Assembly (NCBI RefSeq): GCF_018398315.1
Contig: NZ_JAHBRW010000002.1
Span: 480,637-544,636, forward strand
Source: Chelatococcus sp. YT9
GTDB lineage: Bacteria; Pseudomonadota; Alphaproteobacteria; Rhizobiales; Beijerinckiaceae
Direction: 5' to 3'
Length of the DNA: 64,000 nt
The notes under the pieces were generated by a model, which was not told where the DNA came from, did no database searches, and saw nothing but the letters and a program-made list of their open reading frames with translations. Positions 51,154-59,674 of this stretch are shown here, in pieces (the first letter of the stretch is position 1; every line of letters begins with the position of its first letter). A program made the translations under genes and the position numbers.

Positions 51154-51420
51154 TCAGGATTGCCGACGATGAATCAACTTATTGAACCTACTTTTTCCTT
51201 CTTTTTCATAGAGAAGTGCGAGTTCGCTTTCGTCGAATTTCTTGAAGAATTCGTCCCATGAAATCTCTTCAAGGGAATCATCAGGATCACCGAAATCGAA
51301 CCGGAGAATGCCAGGGTCCTTGCCCTTTCCTGTGGCTGCGACACGCGCCGGCCGGCCGCCACGCTCCTCGACCCACTGACGGATGGTTTTGTGGTCTGTT
51401 GTGGTGCTGCTTTCGGACAT
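51154..51420 (-). CDS. Small conserved hypothetical protein at the head of the glycan operon
   Basis: An 88-residue soluble protein with TTDHKTIRQWVEERGGRPARV and LEEISWDEFFKKFDESELALLYE, a layout I have seen in small proteins sometimes labelled as glucan-branching-enzyme-like, without real support for that role. A perfect EcfG-type promoter lies 37 bases upstream and the first epimerase gene follows 14 bases downstream, so the protein may be a stress-induced leader gene of the whole operon. Confidence 0.82.
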   Translation of the reverse strand: MSESSTTTDHKTIRQWVEERGGRPARVAATGKGKDPGILRFDFGDPDDSLEEISWDEFFKKFDESELALLYEKEGKSRFNKLIHRRQS

Positions 51421-51456
51421 CGGGTTACTCCCGTGTGGCTCATCAGTCTGAGGCTG

Positions 51457-51481
51457 AACGGGTAGCTACAAAGATGGTTCC
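51457..51481 (-). promoter_or_regulatory. EcfG-type promoter of the glycan operon
   Basis: On the minus strand GGAAC (51481-51477) and CGTT (51460-51457) are 16 bases apart, a perfect match to the EcfG consensus. The predicted transcript start is about 29 bases before the ATG at 51420. With only 14 bases between that gene and the next epimerase gene, it could drive genes down to 43354. Confidence 0.7.
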
Positions 51482-51485
51482 GAAT

Positions 51486-53366
51486 TTATACCTGAAAAAC
51501 GGAAGTACTTAGATATCCCTTGTATTTCGATAGCTTGTTCTGAAGTATTCGGCGCTCTGCCTCGCTTACGGTTGCTTGAGCATCTAAGTAGAAGCTTCCA
51601 GCCTGAAAAGCCGCATAGCAAGGGAGATAAAACCGAAGCAGGGGCTCATGAATGCTGACGCCGCGCGCACCCACGAGCCTTATCAGCTCGGCGAGAGAGT
51701 GACCGTCAAGATCAAGTTCGAGACAAGCTCCCGCGACATCCCACGCGATATTCTGGCAGCCAACCAGGTCATGGCTGCTGCAATGATCAAAAGCGTCCGT
51801 CTTCAGGATGCGACCATTCGACGTGCGCAGCCACTCCCAAGCATGAAGCCGGTTGTCCGTCTCGACCCGCTCGAAGCTGGGCGGACACTGCGCCTTACGA
51901 TCGGCAAGCACGCGGCCCGCAGATGTTCGTCCAAAAAGAATCTCACAATTCCGCTCCGCCATGGCCGCCAGCGTCTCGAGACTGGCTCCATCGCCGCAGA
52001 CAGCGGGCAACTGGCGAGCCCTGAAGGCGAGGTAATCCGCTAGCCGTACAATCAATGCGGGGTGATCCGCCCGGAGATCTATCCCGCGCGCATCATCCAC
52101 CCATTCTTCAATGAGAAAGCCGTGGCGAAGCCCGAGCACGGCCGGCGCGAATCCCGCGCTTGCCAAGGGCTTGGCACGGCGGAGCACCGCTTCTCCCGTG
52201 GCGCCAAGACCAACGAAGCGCAGCAGAAAGGTTCCCCGCTCACAACGCAGGAGAAACTTGCGCCGCTCGCGTATTCCTCCGCCAGGTGGGCGAGGGTCAT
52301 AGACCCGTAGATCTCGCCAACGACCGCCTCCAATGTCCTGTAGCGGGCCAAGTGGCGGACCGGTGAGGTCCTCGACCCAGCTCGCAAGGGGCATGGCCAT
52401 AGGCGTCGATGTTGTCTCGGCGCGTGACCTACCGTCCAGGGTCACGAGGTCGTCCAACGTCACCACATGACGCGGGGCTCTGCGCCAGCGCGAACGGCCC
52501 TCTTCGCTCGCCTCTGATCCTGGAAGGCCGCCATGGGAGGGAAAGAAGTGAACGCGGTCTGGCTCTGCCCCAAGCGCCTCCAGGGCGGCGGCGCAGCCCG
52601 CCATCGAACTCCCCGAAAGGCCGGGGCCTTCATCAACGACCGCGAAGATGCCGTTAGTTCGCCGCGCCAAAGCCGCGCGGAGATCCGGCGCGAGACGGAA
52701 GCTCCGCTGGAAAGGATCACCGAACGGGCGCAGGGTGACAAACAAGCCTGCCCCCGCGCGCGCCGCAACCATCGCCCCGAGGCCGGCACCAATGCTGCGC
52801 AGGCCGATCACGCTAGTCACGGCACCGGCGAGCGCTTGGGCCGCAAGCCCATAGCTTTCAGGATAAACAGCATAATAGGCGTAGCCCTCGCCCGTCCTGG
52901 TGGTGATCGTCCCGGACGATGAGGCCGCGCGCAGAGCCTGCAGAACCTCGCCCACCGCTCTCGCGTGCGGCAGGTCACGGTTCAGCCACGAGCGGAGCAC
53001 GGACCCTGCCAGCGCCCTCAAGGCTTGCGCACGGGCCCGCGCCTGCGGCACCAGGGCATCGGAGCCCGTTGCCTTGAAGCGGGCATCCTCCAACCCTTGC
53101 ACAAGTTCAGCAGCGCGGATGAAGAGCGCGACAAGTTGCCCATGACGCATGATCCAGGACGAGCAAGGGTCGGCGTCAAAACGTGCGCGTTCATCGAGTT
53201 CATCGAGGATATCGCGTGAATTCTCACACCGGGAGCGATCGCCATAAACGAGCATGTCGTCCCAAGGCCTTGGGGAACATCTTTGTTCCCGCGCACGTTG
53301 GCAAAGATCAAGGATCAGGAGGAGGTCAGTTCGTGGACGCGAGGACTGCATCGCGCGCCGGGTCAT
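51486..53366 (-). CDS. Phosphoribosyltransferase-like / kinase-like fusion protein
   Basis: A 626-residue protein of unknown function with two recognisable parts. Residues about 160-280 look like a phosphoribosyltransferase: GYAYYAVYPESYG, VIGLRSIGAGLGAMVAARAG, LRPFGDPFQRSF, and a PRPP-loop-like VVDEGPGLSGSSM (243-255). Residues about 340-560 resemble an aminoglycoside/choline kinase fold (RKFLLRCERGTFLLRFVGLGATGEAVL and HAWEWLRTSNGRILKTDAFDHC), but with no strong catalytic motif. The combination hints at a nucleotide- or PRPP-linked modification step for the glycan. Start uncertain (53366 or 53351). Its gene sits between the two halves of the glycan locus. Confidence 0.7.
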   Translation of the reverse strand: MTRRAMQSSRPRTDLLLILDLCQRAREQRCSPRPWDDMLVYGDRSRCENSRDILDELDERARFDADPCSSWIMRHGQLVALFIRAAELVQGLEDARFKATGSDALVPQARARAQALRALAGSVLRSWLNRDLPHARAVGEVLQALRAASSSGTITTRTGEGYAYYAVYPESYGLAAQALAGAVTSVIGLRSIGAGLGAMVAARAGAGLFVTLRPFGDPFQRSFRLAPDLRAALARRTNGIFAVVDEGPGLSGSSMAGCAAALEALGAEPDRVHFFPSHGGLPGSEASEEGRSRWRRAPRHVVTLDDLVTLDGRSRAETTSTPMAMPLASWVEDLTGPPLGPLQDIGGGRWRDLRVYDPRPPGGGIRERRKFLLRCERGTFLLRFVGLGATGEAVLRRAKPLASAGFAPAVLGLRHGFLIEEWVDDARGIDLRADHPALIVRLADYLAFRARQLPAVCGDGASLETLAAMAERNCEILFGRTSAGRVLADRKAQCPPSFERVETDNRLHAWEWLRTSNGRILKTDAFDHCSSHDLVGCQNIAWDVAGACLELDLDGHSLAELIRLVGARGVSIHEPLLRFYLPCYAAFQAGSFYLDAQATVSEAERRILQNKLSKYKGYLSTSVFQV

Positions 53367-53386
53367 CGCCCGGCGCGATCCCGAGC

Positions 53387-54340
53387 ATGCGCGCAGCCGT
53401 CATCGAAGGCCCTGGCCGCGTCTCGATCCATGCCGTGCCGCGCCCGGAGCCAAAAGCCGGCCAGGTGCGTATTCAGATCGAGGGATGCGGAGTTTGCGCC
53501 TCCAATCTGGTGCCCTGGTCCGGCCCGGACTGGATGCGCTTTCCCACCGCGCCGGGCGACCTCGGCCATGAAGGCTGGGGACGCATCGATGCCGTTGGCC
53601 CGGATGTCGATGAAGCGATGGTCGGCCTCAGGGTCGCCGCCCTCTCCTATCATGCCTATGCGGAATATGATCTTGCCGATGCCGGGGCTGTCGTGCCGCT
53701 CCCGCCGGAACTCGATGATGTCAGCATACCCGGCGAGCCACTCGGCTGCGCCATGAACATCTTCAACCGCGCCGGGATCGAGCCCGGACAGACCGTCGCC
53801 ATCATCGGCATCGGCTTCCTCGGGGCCATTCTCACCCGCCTCGCCACAGACGCCGGCGCACGTGTGATCGCCATCTCGCGCCGCAGCTTCGCCCGGGATC
53901 TCGCGCGCCGGATGGGCGCTACCGAAGCCCTTGCCCTCGCCGATCACCAGGAGGTCGTCGAGGCCGTCGCGCATATGACCGGGGGCGCCCTGTGCGAACG
54001 CGTCATCGAGGCAGTCGGCAAACAGGGGCCGCTCGATCTCGCAGGAGAACTGACAGGGGAGCGGGGCCGGCTCGTCGTCGCAGGCTATCACCAGGACGGG
54101 CCGCGCCAGGTGAACATGTGGCTGTGGAATTGGCGTGGCATAGACGTGATCAACGCGCATGAACGCGATCCCAAGGTTTATATCGAGGGTATGCGGATGG
54201 GCGTGGCGGCAGTCCACGCAGGCCGGCTTGATCCAGCGCTACTATGCACCCATGAATTCCCTCTTGATGCCTTGGGCGCGGCGCTCGATGCAACCGCCGA
54301 GCGCCCAGACGGCTTCGTCAAAGCCGTGGTGCGGCCATGA
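53387..54340 (+). CDS. Zinc-type dehydrogenase-like (MDR) protein
   Basis: A 317-residue medium-chain dehydrogenase/reductase: CGVCASNLVPWSGPDW near residue 35 and GDLGHEGWGRIDAVG near 55 for the catalytic metal region, and IIGIGFLGAILTRLATDAGARVIAISRR for the NAD site. The structural-zinc Cys lobe is absent, as in some sorbitol- or inositol-dehydrogenase-like members. It overlaps the Gfo/Idh gene by four bases. A cyclitol or sugar oxidation linked to inositol is suggested by its neighbours. A weak EcfG-like match (GGAAC at 53274, 17-base spacer, CGTT) lies about 88 bases upstream. Confidence 0.85.
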   Translation: MRAAVIEGPGRVSIHAVPRPEPKAGQVRIQIEGCGVCASNLVPWSGPDWMRFPTAPGDLGHEGWGRIDAVGPDVDEAMVGLRVAALSYHAYAEYDLADAGAVVPLPPELDDVSIPGEPLGCAMNIFNRAGIEPGQTVAIIGIGFLGAILTRLATDAGARVIAISRRSFARDLARRMGATEALALADHQEVVEAVAHMTGGALCERVIEAVGKQGPLDLAGELTGERGRLVVAGYHQDGPRQVNMWLWNWRGIDVINAHERDPKVYIEGMRMGVAAVHAGRLDPALLCTHEFPLDALGAALDATAERPDGFVKAVVRP

Positions 54341-55365
54341 CGGCATTCCCTGTCGACGGTCAGCGGCAGAGGCCGCGTCGGCGTCCGCGCGTGGGCTTCG
54401 TCGGTGTCGGCTGGATCGGCCGCAACCGCATGGAGGCTATGCTGGCGACAGACGCAATCGAAGTCGCCGGCTTCGTCGAGCCCGCATCCGCCATGGCTGA
54501 GGCGGCTTGCGCGCTCGCGCCGCAGGCCGAGCATGTCGATTCATTGGCGGCCTTGCTACGGCACGATCTTGATGGCGTGGTCATCGCGACGCCGAGCGCC
54601 TTGCATGCCGAGCAATGTCTCGAAGCCCTGGAAGCCGACGTCGCTGTCTTCTGCCAGAAGCCGCTCGGGCGCCACGCGCGCGAGACCGAAGCCGTTGTCG
54701 CGGCAGCCCGGGCGCGCAACCGCCTTCTGGGCGTCGATTTTTCCTACCGCTACACCGAGGGCCTGCGCCGCATCCGCGAATTGGCGAGGTCGGGCGCCCT
54801 GGGCCAGGTTTATGCGGCGGACCTTGTCTTTCACAATGCTTATGGGCCCGACAAGCCGTGGTTTTACGACCCCGCTCAATCAGGCGGAGGCGCGGTGATG
54901 GATCTCGGCATCCATCTCGTCGATCTCGCCCTTTGGATGTTCGACTTTCCCCAGGTAATCAACGTCTCCTCGCATCTGTTCGCAGGAGGCAGCAGACTTC
55001 CCTCGGATGCGGGCATAGTCGAGGATTATGCGGTCGCCACACTTGAACTCGACAATGGGATCCTTGTCCGGCTGGCCTGCTCTTGGCGGCTCCATGCCGG
55101 TCAGGACGCGGTGATCGCGGCGGAATTCTACGGCACGCAGGGCGGCGCCGCTTTCCGCAACGTCGATGGCTCCTTCTATGATTTCAGCGCCGAACGCTTC
55201 TTGGGTACCAATCGCGAATGCCTGGTCCGCCCTCCAGATGCCTGGGGTGGCCGCGCCGCGGCGGCCTGGGCCCGGGCCCTTGCTGAAGGCGGCGGATATG
55301 ATTCCGCGGCCGACCATCTCGTCGACGCCGCCCGCATCATCGATCGTCTATATGGGCGCGGCTGA
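54337..55365 (+). CDS. Gfo/Idh/MocA family oxidoreductase
   Basis: A 342-residue NAD(P)-dependent oxidoreductase: RVGFVGVGWIGRNRMEAML near residue 18 (Rossmann), VFCQKPLGRHARETEAVV near 106 with the conserved Lys-Pro, and GGGAVMDLGIHLVDLALWMFD near 185 with the conserved His. The family oxidises sugars and inositols (for example inositol dehydrogenase). With inositol-phosphate synthase and the dehydrogenase-like gene nearby, modification of an inositol or sugar is likely. Coupled to the upstream gene. Confidence 0.9.
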   Translation: MTAFPVDGQRQRPRRRPRVGFVGVGWIGRNRMEAMLATDAIEVAGFVEPASAMAEAACALAPQAEHVDSLAALLRHDLDGVVIATPSALHAEQCLEALEADVAVFCQKPLGRHARETEAVVAAARARNRLLGVDFSYRYTEGLRRIRELARSGALGQVYAADLVFHNAYGPDKPWFYDPAQSGGGAVMDLGIHLVDLALWMFDFPQVINVSSHLFAGGSRLPSDAGIVEDYAVATLELDNGILVRLACSWRLHAGQDAVIAAEFYGTQGGAAFRNVDGSFYDFSAERFLGTNRECLVRPPDAWGGRAAAAWARALAEGGGYDSAADHLVDAARIIDRLYGRG

Positions 55366-55448
55366 CCCGCCGGATTCGCAGCTGTTCGCCGCCGTCCATC
55401 GCGCTCGGCCGGCGAGGCGGGCGCATGGGCTGCGGGCCCCATTTGCCG

Positions 55449-55473
55449 GGAACTCACCGACGCTTGCGCTGTT
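55449..55473 (+). promoter_or_regulatory. EcfG-like promoter before the pyruvyltransferase gene
   Basis: GGAAC (55449-55453) is followed after 17 bases by GTT (55471-55473). The element is unusual in that GTTCC follows, making the site palindromic (GGAAC-N17-GTTCC), so it could fire in either direction. The pyruvyltransferase start at 55591 is 118 bases downstream. Confidence 0.45.
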
Positions 55474-55590
55474 CCGTTTGGAAGCGCGGGAGTGAACTCG
55501 GCGTTCGCCACCAGCCGGCATTGCCACTCAGAAATATGGACGAGCCCCGCCAGGCTCCCGCGCTCCAATCGCTCCACACAGGGGGACCAG

Positions 55591-56649
55591 ATGGCGAGGA
55601 TCGGAATCCTCACATTCCATCGCTGCATTAATTATGGCTCCTACTGGCAGGCCCGTTGCCTCGTGGAAGGCTTACGGGGGCTGGGATATGACGCGGTCTT
55701 GCTCGATCACGATTCTCCACGGATTGCGCGAGCGGAGTATCGCTGCGCATTGTCGCCGCTGCTGCCGGCGCGGCATCACGGAGACTATCCGCGCTATGCT
55801 GACAAGACGCGCCAATTCCTCAAGGCGATCGATGCCTTGCCACTCTCCAGGCGGTTTGATCTCGATCATCCCGACGATATGGAAGGCCATGATCTCGTCC
55901 TCGTCGGAAGCGACGAGGTATGGAACCTGCACCATCCCTGGTACGGCCAAGAGCGGCTTTTCTTCGGTGACGGATTGCGTGCGGACCGCGTCGCGTCCTA
56001 TGCGGCGAGCTTCGGCAACTACGATGCTGCGGAAGGCTTGCCGGCTCCATGGCCTGAGCGTTTCCGGCATTTCTCGGCGCTCGCGGTGCGTGATGAAAAC
56101 TCGCGCGCGATTGTCCGCGCCGCGACAGGTCTAGAACCCGCGTTGACCCTCGACCCCTGCCTGCTTTTTCCGAAAGTCGCGGCCAGGGCGCGGGCTGGCG
56201 ACGGACGGCCTTATCTAGCCGTGTACGGCCATAGCTTCGCGCCCTGGTTCGCTGCCGCCGTGCGGGCGGCGGCAGACCGCCATAACTGGCGCGTCATGAG
56301 CATCGGCTACCGCAACGACTGGGCTGACGAACAACGCCTCAGCGCCGGACCAGAGGAGTTCGCGGCGCTCATGGCCAATGCCCGCGGCATCGCGACGAAC
56401 TTCTTCCACGGCTGCGTCTTCGCTCTCCTCAACGAAAAGCCGTTCGCCTGCGCGCCGTCGTCTTATCGGTTCAACAAGCTCCGCGACCTCATCGCCCTGC
56501 TCAATGCCGAAGCCCATCTGGTGAACGAAGCCACGAGCATCGCCGAGGTCGACCGCCAATTAACCGAGCCACTTGATCCCGCCATCGCGACGCGCATCGC
56601 GTTGTTGCGAAACTCGTCCGCAAACTACCTCGCTGGCGTTTTGAACTGA
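55591..56649 (+). CDS. Polysaccharide pyruvyl transferase family protein
   Basis: A 352-residue protein of the polysaccharide pyruvyl transferase (CsaB/WcaK) family: ILTFHRCINYGSYWQARCLVEGLRGLGY at the N terminus, VLVGSDEVWNLHHPWYGQERLFFG near residue 107 and NARGIATNFFHGCVFALLNEKPF near 265. It attaches pyruvate or a related group to sugars. The ATG at 55591 has GGGGGA upstream; the frame is open to 55492. The next gene encodes an FrhB-like protein, a pairing known in polysaccharide clusters. Confidence 0.9.
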   Translation: MARIGILTFHRCINYGSYWQARCLVEGLRGLGYDAVLLDHDSPRIARAEYRCALSPLLPARHHGDYPRYADKTRQFLKAIDALPLSRRFDLDHPDDMEGHDLVLVGSDEVWNLHHPWYGQERLFFGDGLRADRVASYAASFGNYDAAEGLPAPWPERFRHFSALAVRDENSRAIVRAATGLEPALTLDPCLLFPKVAARARAGDGRPYLAVYGHSFAPWFAAAVRAAADRHNWRVMSIGYRNDWADEQRLSAGPEEFAALMANARGIATNFFHGCVFALLNEKPFACAPSSYRFNKLRDLIALLNAEAHLVNEATSIAEVDRQLTEPLDPAIATRIALLRNSSANYLAGVLN

Positions 56650-56661
56650 AAGGACCGCTCA

Positions 56662-58038
56662 ATGCCGGTCGCGGATGCAATCAGCCCCGAAACCATCGTC
56701 GGCAGTGGCCTCTGCATCGGCTGTGGCGCCTGCGCCGCCCTAAGCGATGACCTCGCCATGGGCTGGGATGCTTTCGGCCAATTAAAGCCCCACTCGTCGC
56801 GGCCCGGCATCCGCCCTGACGCCTTCGCGGCGATCTGCCCCTTCTCGCCCCTGGCGGCCAACGAGGATGAAATTGCGCGAGAGCGATTTCCGCATCCCGC
56901 TCAGCGGGACGAACTGATCGGCTGCCACGAGGCCGTCTATGTCGGCCACGTCGCGGAAGGAAATTTCCGGCACAACGGCAGCTCGGGTGGACTGGTGACC
57001 TGGGTCGCCAGTGAACTGATGCGCGCGGACCTGGTGGATGCCGTCGCGCATGTCGTTGAAACCGGCGGCCACAACGGCGGGCGGTTTTTCGATTACAGCC
57101 TGACGCGGGACCCCGACGCGCTACCTGCCGGCGCCAAATCCCGCTACTATCCTGTTGAACTCTCCAGAATTTTGCAAAGGATACGCGACGAGCCGGGCCG
57201 CTATGCCGTTGTCGGCGTACCGTGCTTCATCAAAGCTGTTCATCTGCTCAGACGACACGACCCGATGCTGCGCGAGCGGATCGTCTTCACCCTCGGACTG
57301 TTCTGCGGCCATATGAAAAGTGCTCGGCTCGCCGAGAGCTTCGCCTGGCAAATGGACGTGCCCTTTGGCGAGGTCGAGCGTCTCGACTTCCGCGTTAAGA
57401 ACGAAAGCCGCCCCGCAAATTGGTACCGCGCGCACTTCTTGCAGCGCTCTGGTGCTGTTCGCGAGGAAGACTGGTGGAACCTTGTCGATGGCGATTGGGG
57501 CGCTGGGTTTTTCCAGAATTCGGCTTGCAATTTCTGCGATGATGTTGTGGCGGAGACCGCTGATATAGCTTTCGGCGACGCCTGGGTCGAGCCCTTCTCG
57601 TCTGATGGCCGCGGGACCAATGTCGTCATCATACGCTCCCCCACGCTGCTTGCGCTGGTGCGGCGAGGCCTCAGCGAAAAACGCCTCTCTCTCGAACCCG
57701 TGGACGCAGCCTTCGTCAAAGAGACACAGGCGGCCGGTTTTCGGCAGCGGCGGGAGGGGCTCGCGTACCGGCTCTCTTGGCACCGCACCGGATTAAAGCC
57801 AAAAAAGCGAGTGTTGCCTGGGATGGTGGGCCTCGCGATCCGCCGGCGCCTGATCTATCGCGCCCGTTATTCCATCAGCCGCTGGAGCCATCGGCTCTTT
57901 CATCTGGCGCGGCGTCTCCATACGCGTTGGCTCTACACCGGATGGGCGCGCTGCGCCGGCACGATCTATCAAGGATTGGCCTATTCCACAGGCCCTCTCG
58001 GCCGGCTTTTCGACTGGATCGAGCAGCGCTACCGTTAA
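56662..58038 (+). CDS. FrhB-like iron-sulfur protein (coenzyme F420 hydrogenase beta subunit family)
   Basis: A 458-residue protein. The N terminus has a ferredoxin-type cluster motif (GLCIGCGACAAL, Cys18, Cys21, Cys24, then Cys59 in AICPFSP) and is followed by an FrhB-type domain (HNGSSGGLVTWVASELM, VVGVPCFIKAVHLLRRHDP). In polysaccharide loci the family is common although the enzyme reaction is unknown; true F420 use is doubtful. The C-terminal ~100 residues are basic. It follows the pyruvyl transferase gene by 12 bases. Confidence 0.88.
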   Translation: MPVADAISPETIVGSGLCIGCGACAALSDDLAMGWDAFGQLKPHSSRPGIRPDAFAAICPFSPLAANEDEIARERFPHPAQRDELIGCHEAVYVGHVAEGNFRHNGSSGGLVTWVASELMRADLVDAVAHVVETGGHNGGRFFDYSLTRDPDALPAGAKSRYYPVELSRILQRIRDEPGRYAVVGVPCFIKAVHLLRRHDPMLRERIVFTLGLFCGHMKSARLAESFAWQMDVPFGEVERLDFRVKNESRPANWYRAHFLQRSGAVREEDWWNLVDGDWGAGFFQNSACNFCDDVVAETADIAFGDAWVEPFSSDGRGTNVVIIRSPTLLALVRRGLSEKRLSLEPVDAAFVKETQAAGFRQRREGLAYRLSWHRTGLKPKKRVLPGMVGLAIRRRLIYRARYSISRWSHRLFHLARRLHTRWLYTGWARCAGTIYQGLAYSTGPLGRLFDWIEQRYR

Positions 58039-58193
58039 GCGCCCAGCGCTCGGGCCAGGATCAAAAGCTGGTTTCGGACGTCCACGCGGCCGTTATGCGG
58101 CGGCGGCGCGCTACGTCTTGCTCCATTGAGGAGGGGCTCATGCACCGGCAAGTCCGAGAAGCCGAAGTCACGTCAAAATAAACTCATCCGTTT

Positions 58194-58218
58194 GGAACAT
58201 GACCGTTTCGCCAATGTT
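58194..58218 (+). promoter_or_regulatory. EcfG-like promoter of the PRC-barrel gene
   Basis: GGAAC (58194-58198) and GTT (58216-58218) are separated by 17 bases, 159 bases before the ATG at 58377. The 58039-58376 gap otherwise shows nothing I can support. Confidence 0.55.
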
Positions 58219-58376
58219 GACTCGATATTCCCGCACCTGCGTACTCGGGCGCCTTGCGGCGGCAGCCTGCTCCTGACGCGAGACTTGCCCGCTCCCAAGG
58301 CAGAGCCTGCCTTCCAAGCAAACGCCCGGGATTGCAGCAGTCAAAACGCCCTCACGAAGCTGGATTCAAGCGTCCC

Positions 58377-59030
58377 ATGACAAGTAAGCTCAAACGCCAA
58401 CGGCGAGCCCACATTAAAGCAACCGGTTCTGTTGTAATCACTTTCGTGGCACTCCTCGGGTTGCCCGCATTCGCTCAAACAAAACCCCAGGAGCCTCCGC
58501 AACCGGGCGGCGCTGGCGGCCCCCTTTCCAAGCTCGAATTCGTGACTGCTCAAAAGCAGGGGGAATGGCGCGCGACGGAGCTCGACGGCCTTGAGGTATA
58601 TGATGTCAATGGTGAAGAAATCGGTGAGATCGAGGACGTATTGGTCAACAGTAGCGGGCAGATGACAACGGTCGTGCTCAAGTTTGGCGGTTTTCTGAAC
58701 ATGGGCACCAGCCTCGTGGGGGTGCCGTTCTCCGCCATTCAATGGAATACGCAAGCTACCTCTGGCGATCAACCGTCCCCTCCCTCAACGACTGGCAGCC
58801 CTCCGGGAAGTCCTCAGGGCAGCCAGGCGCGTAGGAACGCGGATGCAATGGTCTCGACGGGGGGCATTCCCCGGCGACCCACCTTGCCGTTTGCGAAGGG
58901 CGACCTCACCCATTCCCCGCCGCCCGCGTTCAACTACGCCGGACGCGCTCTTCCGACACCAAGCACGAGTTCCCAGCCGAATTCCAACACCAGCGGAAAT
59001 CGCCTCGAGCCACAACAAAAGGCACAGTGA
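58377..59030 (+). CDS. PRC-barrel domain protein, exported
   Basis: A 217-residue protein with a probable signal peptide (ending GLPAFAQ about residue 34), a short PRC-barrel domain (WRATELDGLEVYDVNGEEIGEIEDVLVN and VVLKFGGFLNMGTSLVGVPFSAIQW) and a proline/serine-rich disordered tail. PRC-barrel exported proteins are frequent stress genes in alphaproteobacteria. The upstream EcfG-like promoter fits this. No neighbours on its strand. Confidence 0.85.
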   Translation: MTSKLKRQRRAHIKATGSVVITFVALLGLPAFAQTKPQEPPQPGGAGGPLSKLEFVTAQKQGEWRATELDGLEVYDVNGEEIGEIEDVLVNSSGQMTTVVLKFGGFLNMGTSLVGVPFSAIQWNTQATSGDQPSPPSTTGSPPGSPQGSQARRNADAMVSTGGIPRRPTLPFAKGDLTHSPPPAFNYAGRALPTPSTSSQPNSNTSGNRLEPQQKAQ

Positions 59031-59203
59031 CAGCCGGTCGGCACTGCCTCGCCGTCGTGTGGGCGGCGGCTTAGCCTTACCCCGGTCACAAAGGATCTTC
59101 GAGATTCGATCAAGTGCCGCGGGTGCAAGTTGCCGCCGGGCGCGGAAGTGCGGGCTTGAATATCTAATGGACCTGCGTCAAGCGCAGCCAAATCCAGGTT
59201 CGT

Positions 59204-59602
59204 TCAGCGGCCCGGCTGCCATTCCGGGAAGGATGGGCAGTCGGGGTCGAGCCACGGCACATCATGTGACGTCCATATGTGGTGTTCGGGGCGCACACCC
59301 GGATCCTGATCGAGCGTCGCGACACGCAAGATCACGTGTTGCTGTACCGGCCGCTCAGCAAAGAGGTGAGTTCCACATTTGTTACAGAACCGTCGGAGCT
59401 TGCCCGGCGACGATTCGTACGCCCGCAAACTTTCTCCGCCGCTCCTGATCCTCAAATGCTCGCGCAATACACCGGCCGTCGTCGTGAACGGGCTTGCATG
59501 AGCCTTCCGGCAGGTTATGCAATGACAATGCCCAATCGGCATGTCGATCTGATCAATTTCGTAAGTGACATCCCCGCACAGGCAGCTGCCGCTTAGAGCC
59601 AT
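59204..59602 (-). CDS. GFA family protein
   Basis: A 132-residue protein of the glutathione-dependent formaldehyde-activating enzyme (GFA) family. Zinc-binding pairs appear as CLCGDVTYE, CHCITCRKAHASPF and FCNKCGTHLF. The family includes true Gfa and many of unknown activity; no glutathione specificity can be read. The ATG at 59602 has GGGAGGC upstream. It follows the SDR gene by 72 bases on the same strand. Confidence 0.9.
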   Translation of the reverse strand: MALSGSCLCGDVTYEIDQIDMPIGHCHCITCRKAHASPFTTTAGVLREHLRIRSGGESLRAYESSPGKLRRFCNKCGTHLFAERPVQQHVILRVATLDQDPGVRPEHHIWTSHDVPWLDPDCPSFPEWQPGR

Positions 59603-59674
59603 GTGGTCGCCTCCCTCGATATGCTCGGCCATTATAGCCGAGATGCGACGGCGGCGGCGAGGGGTATGGCTGCC

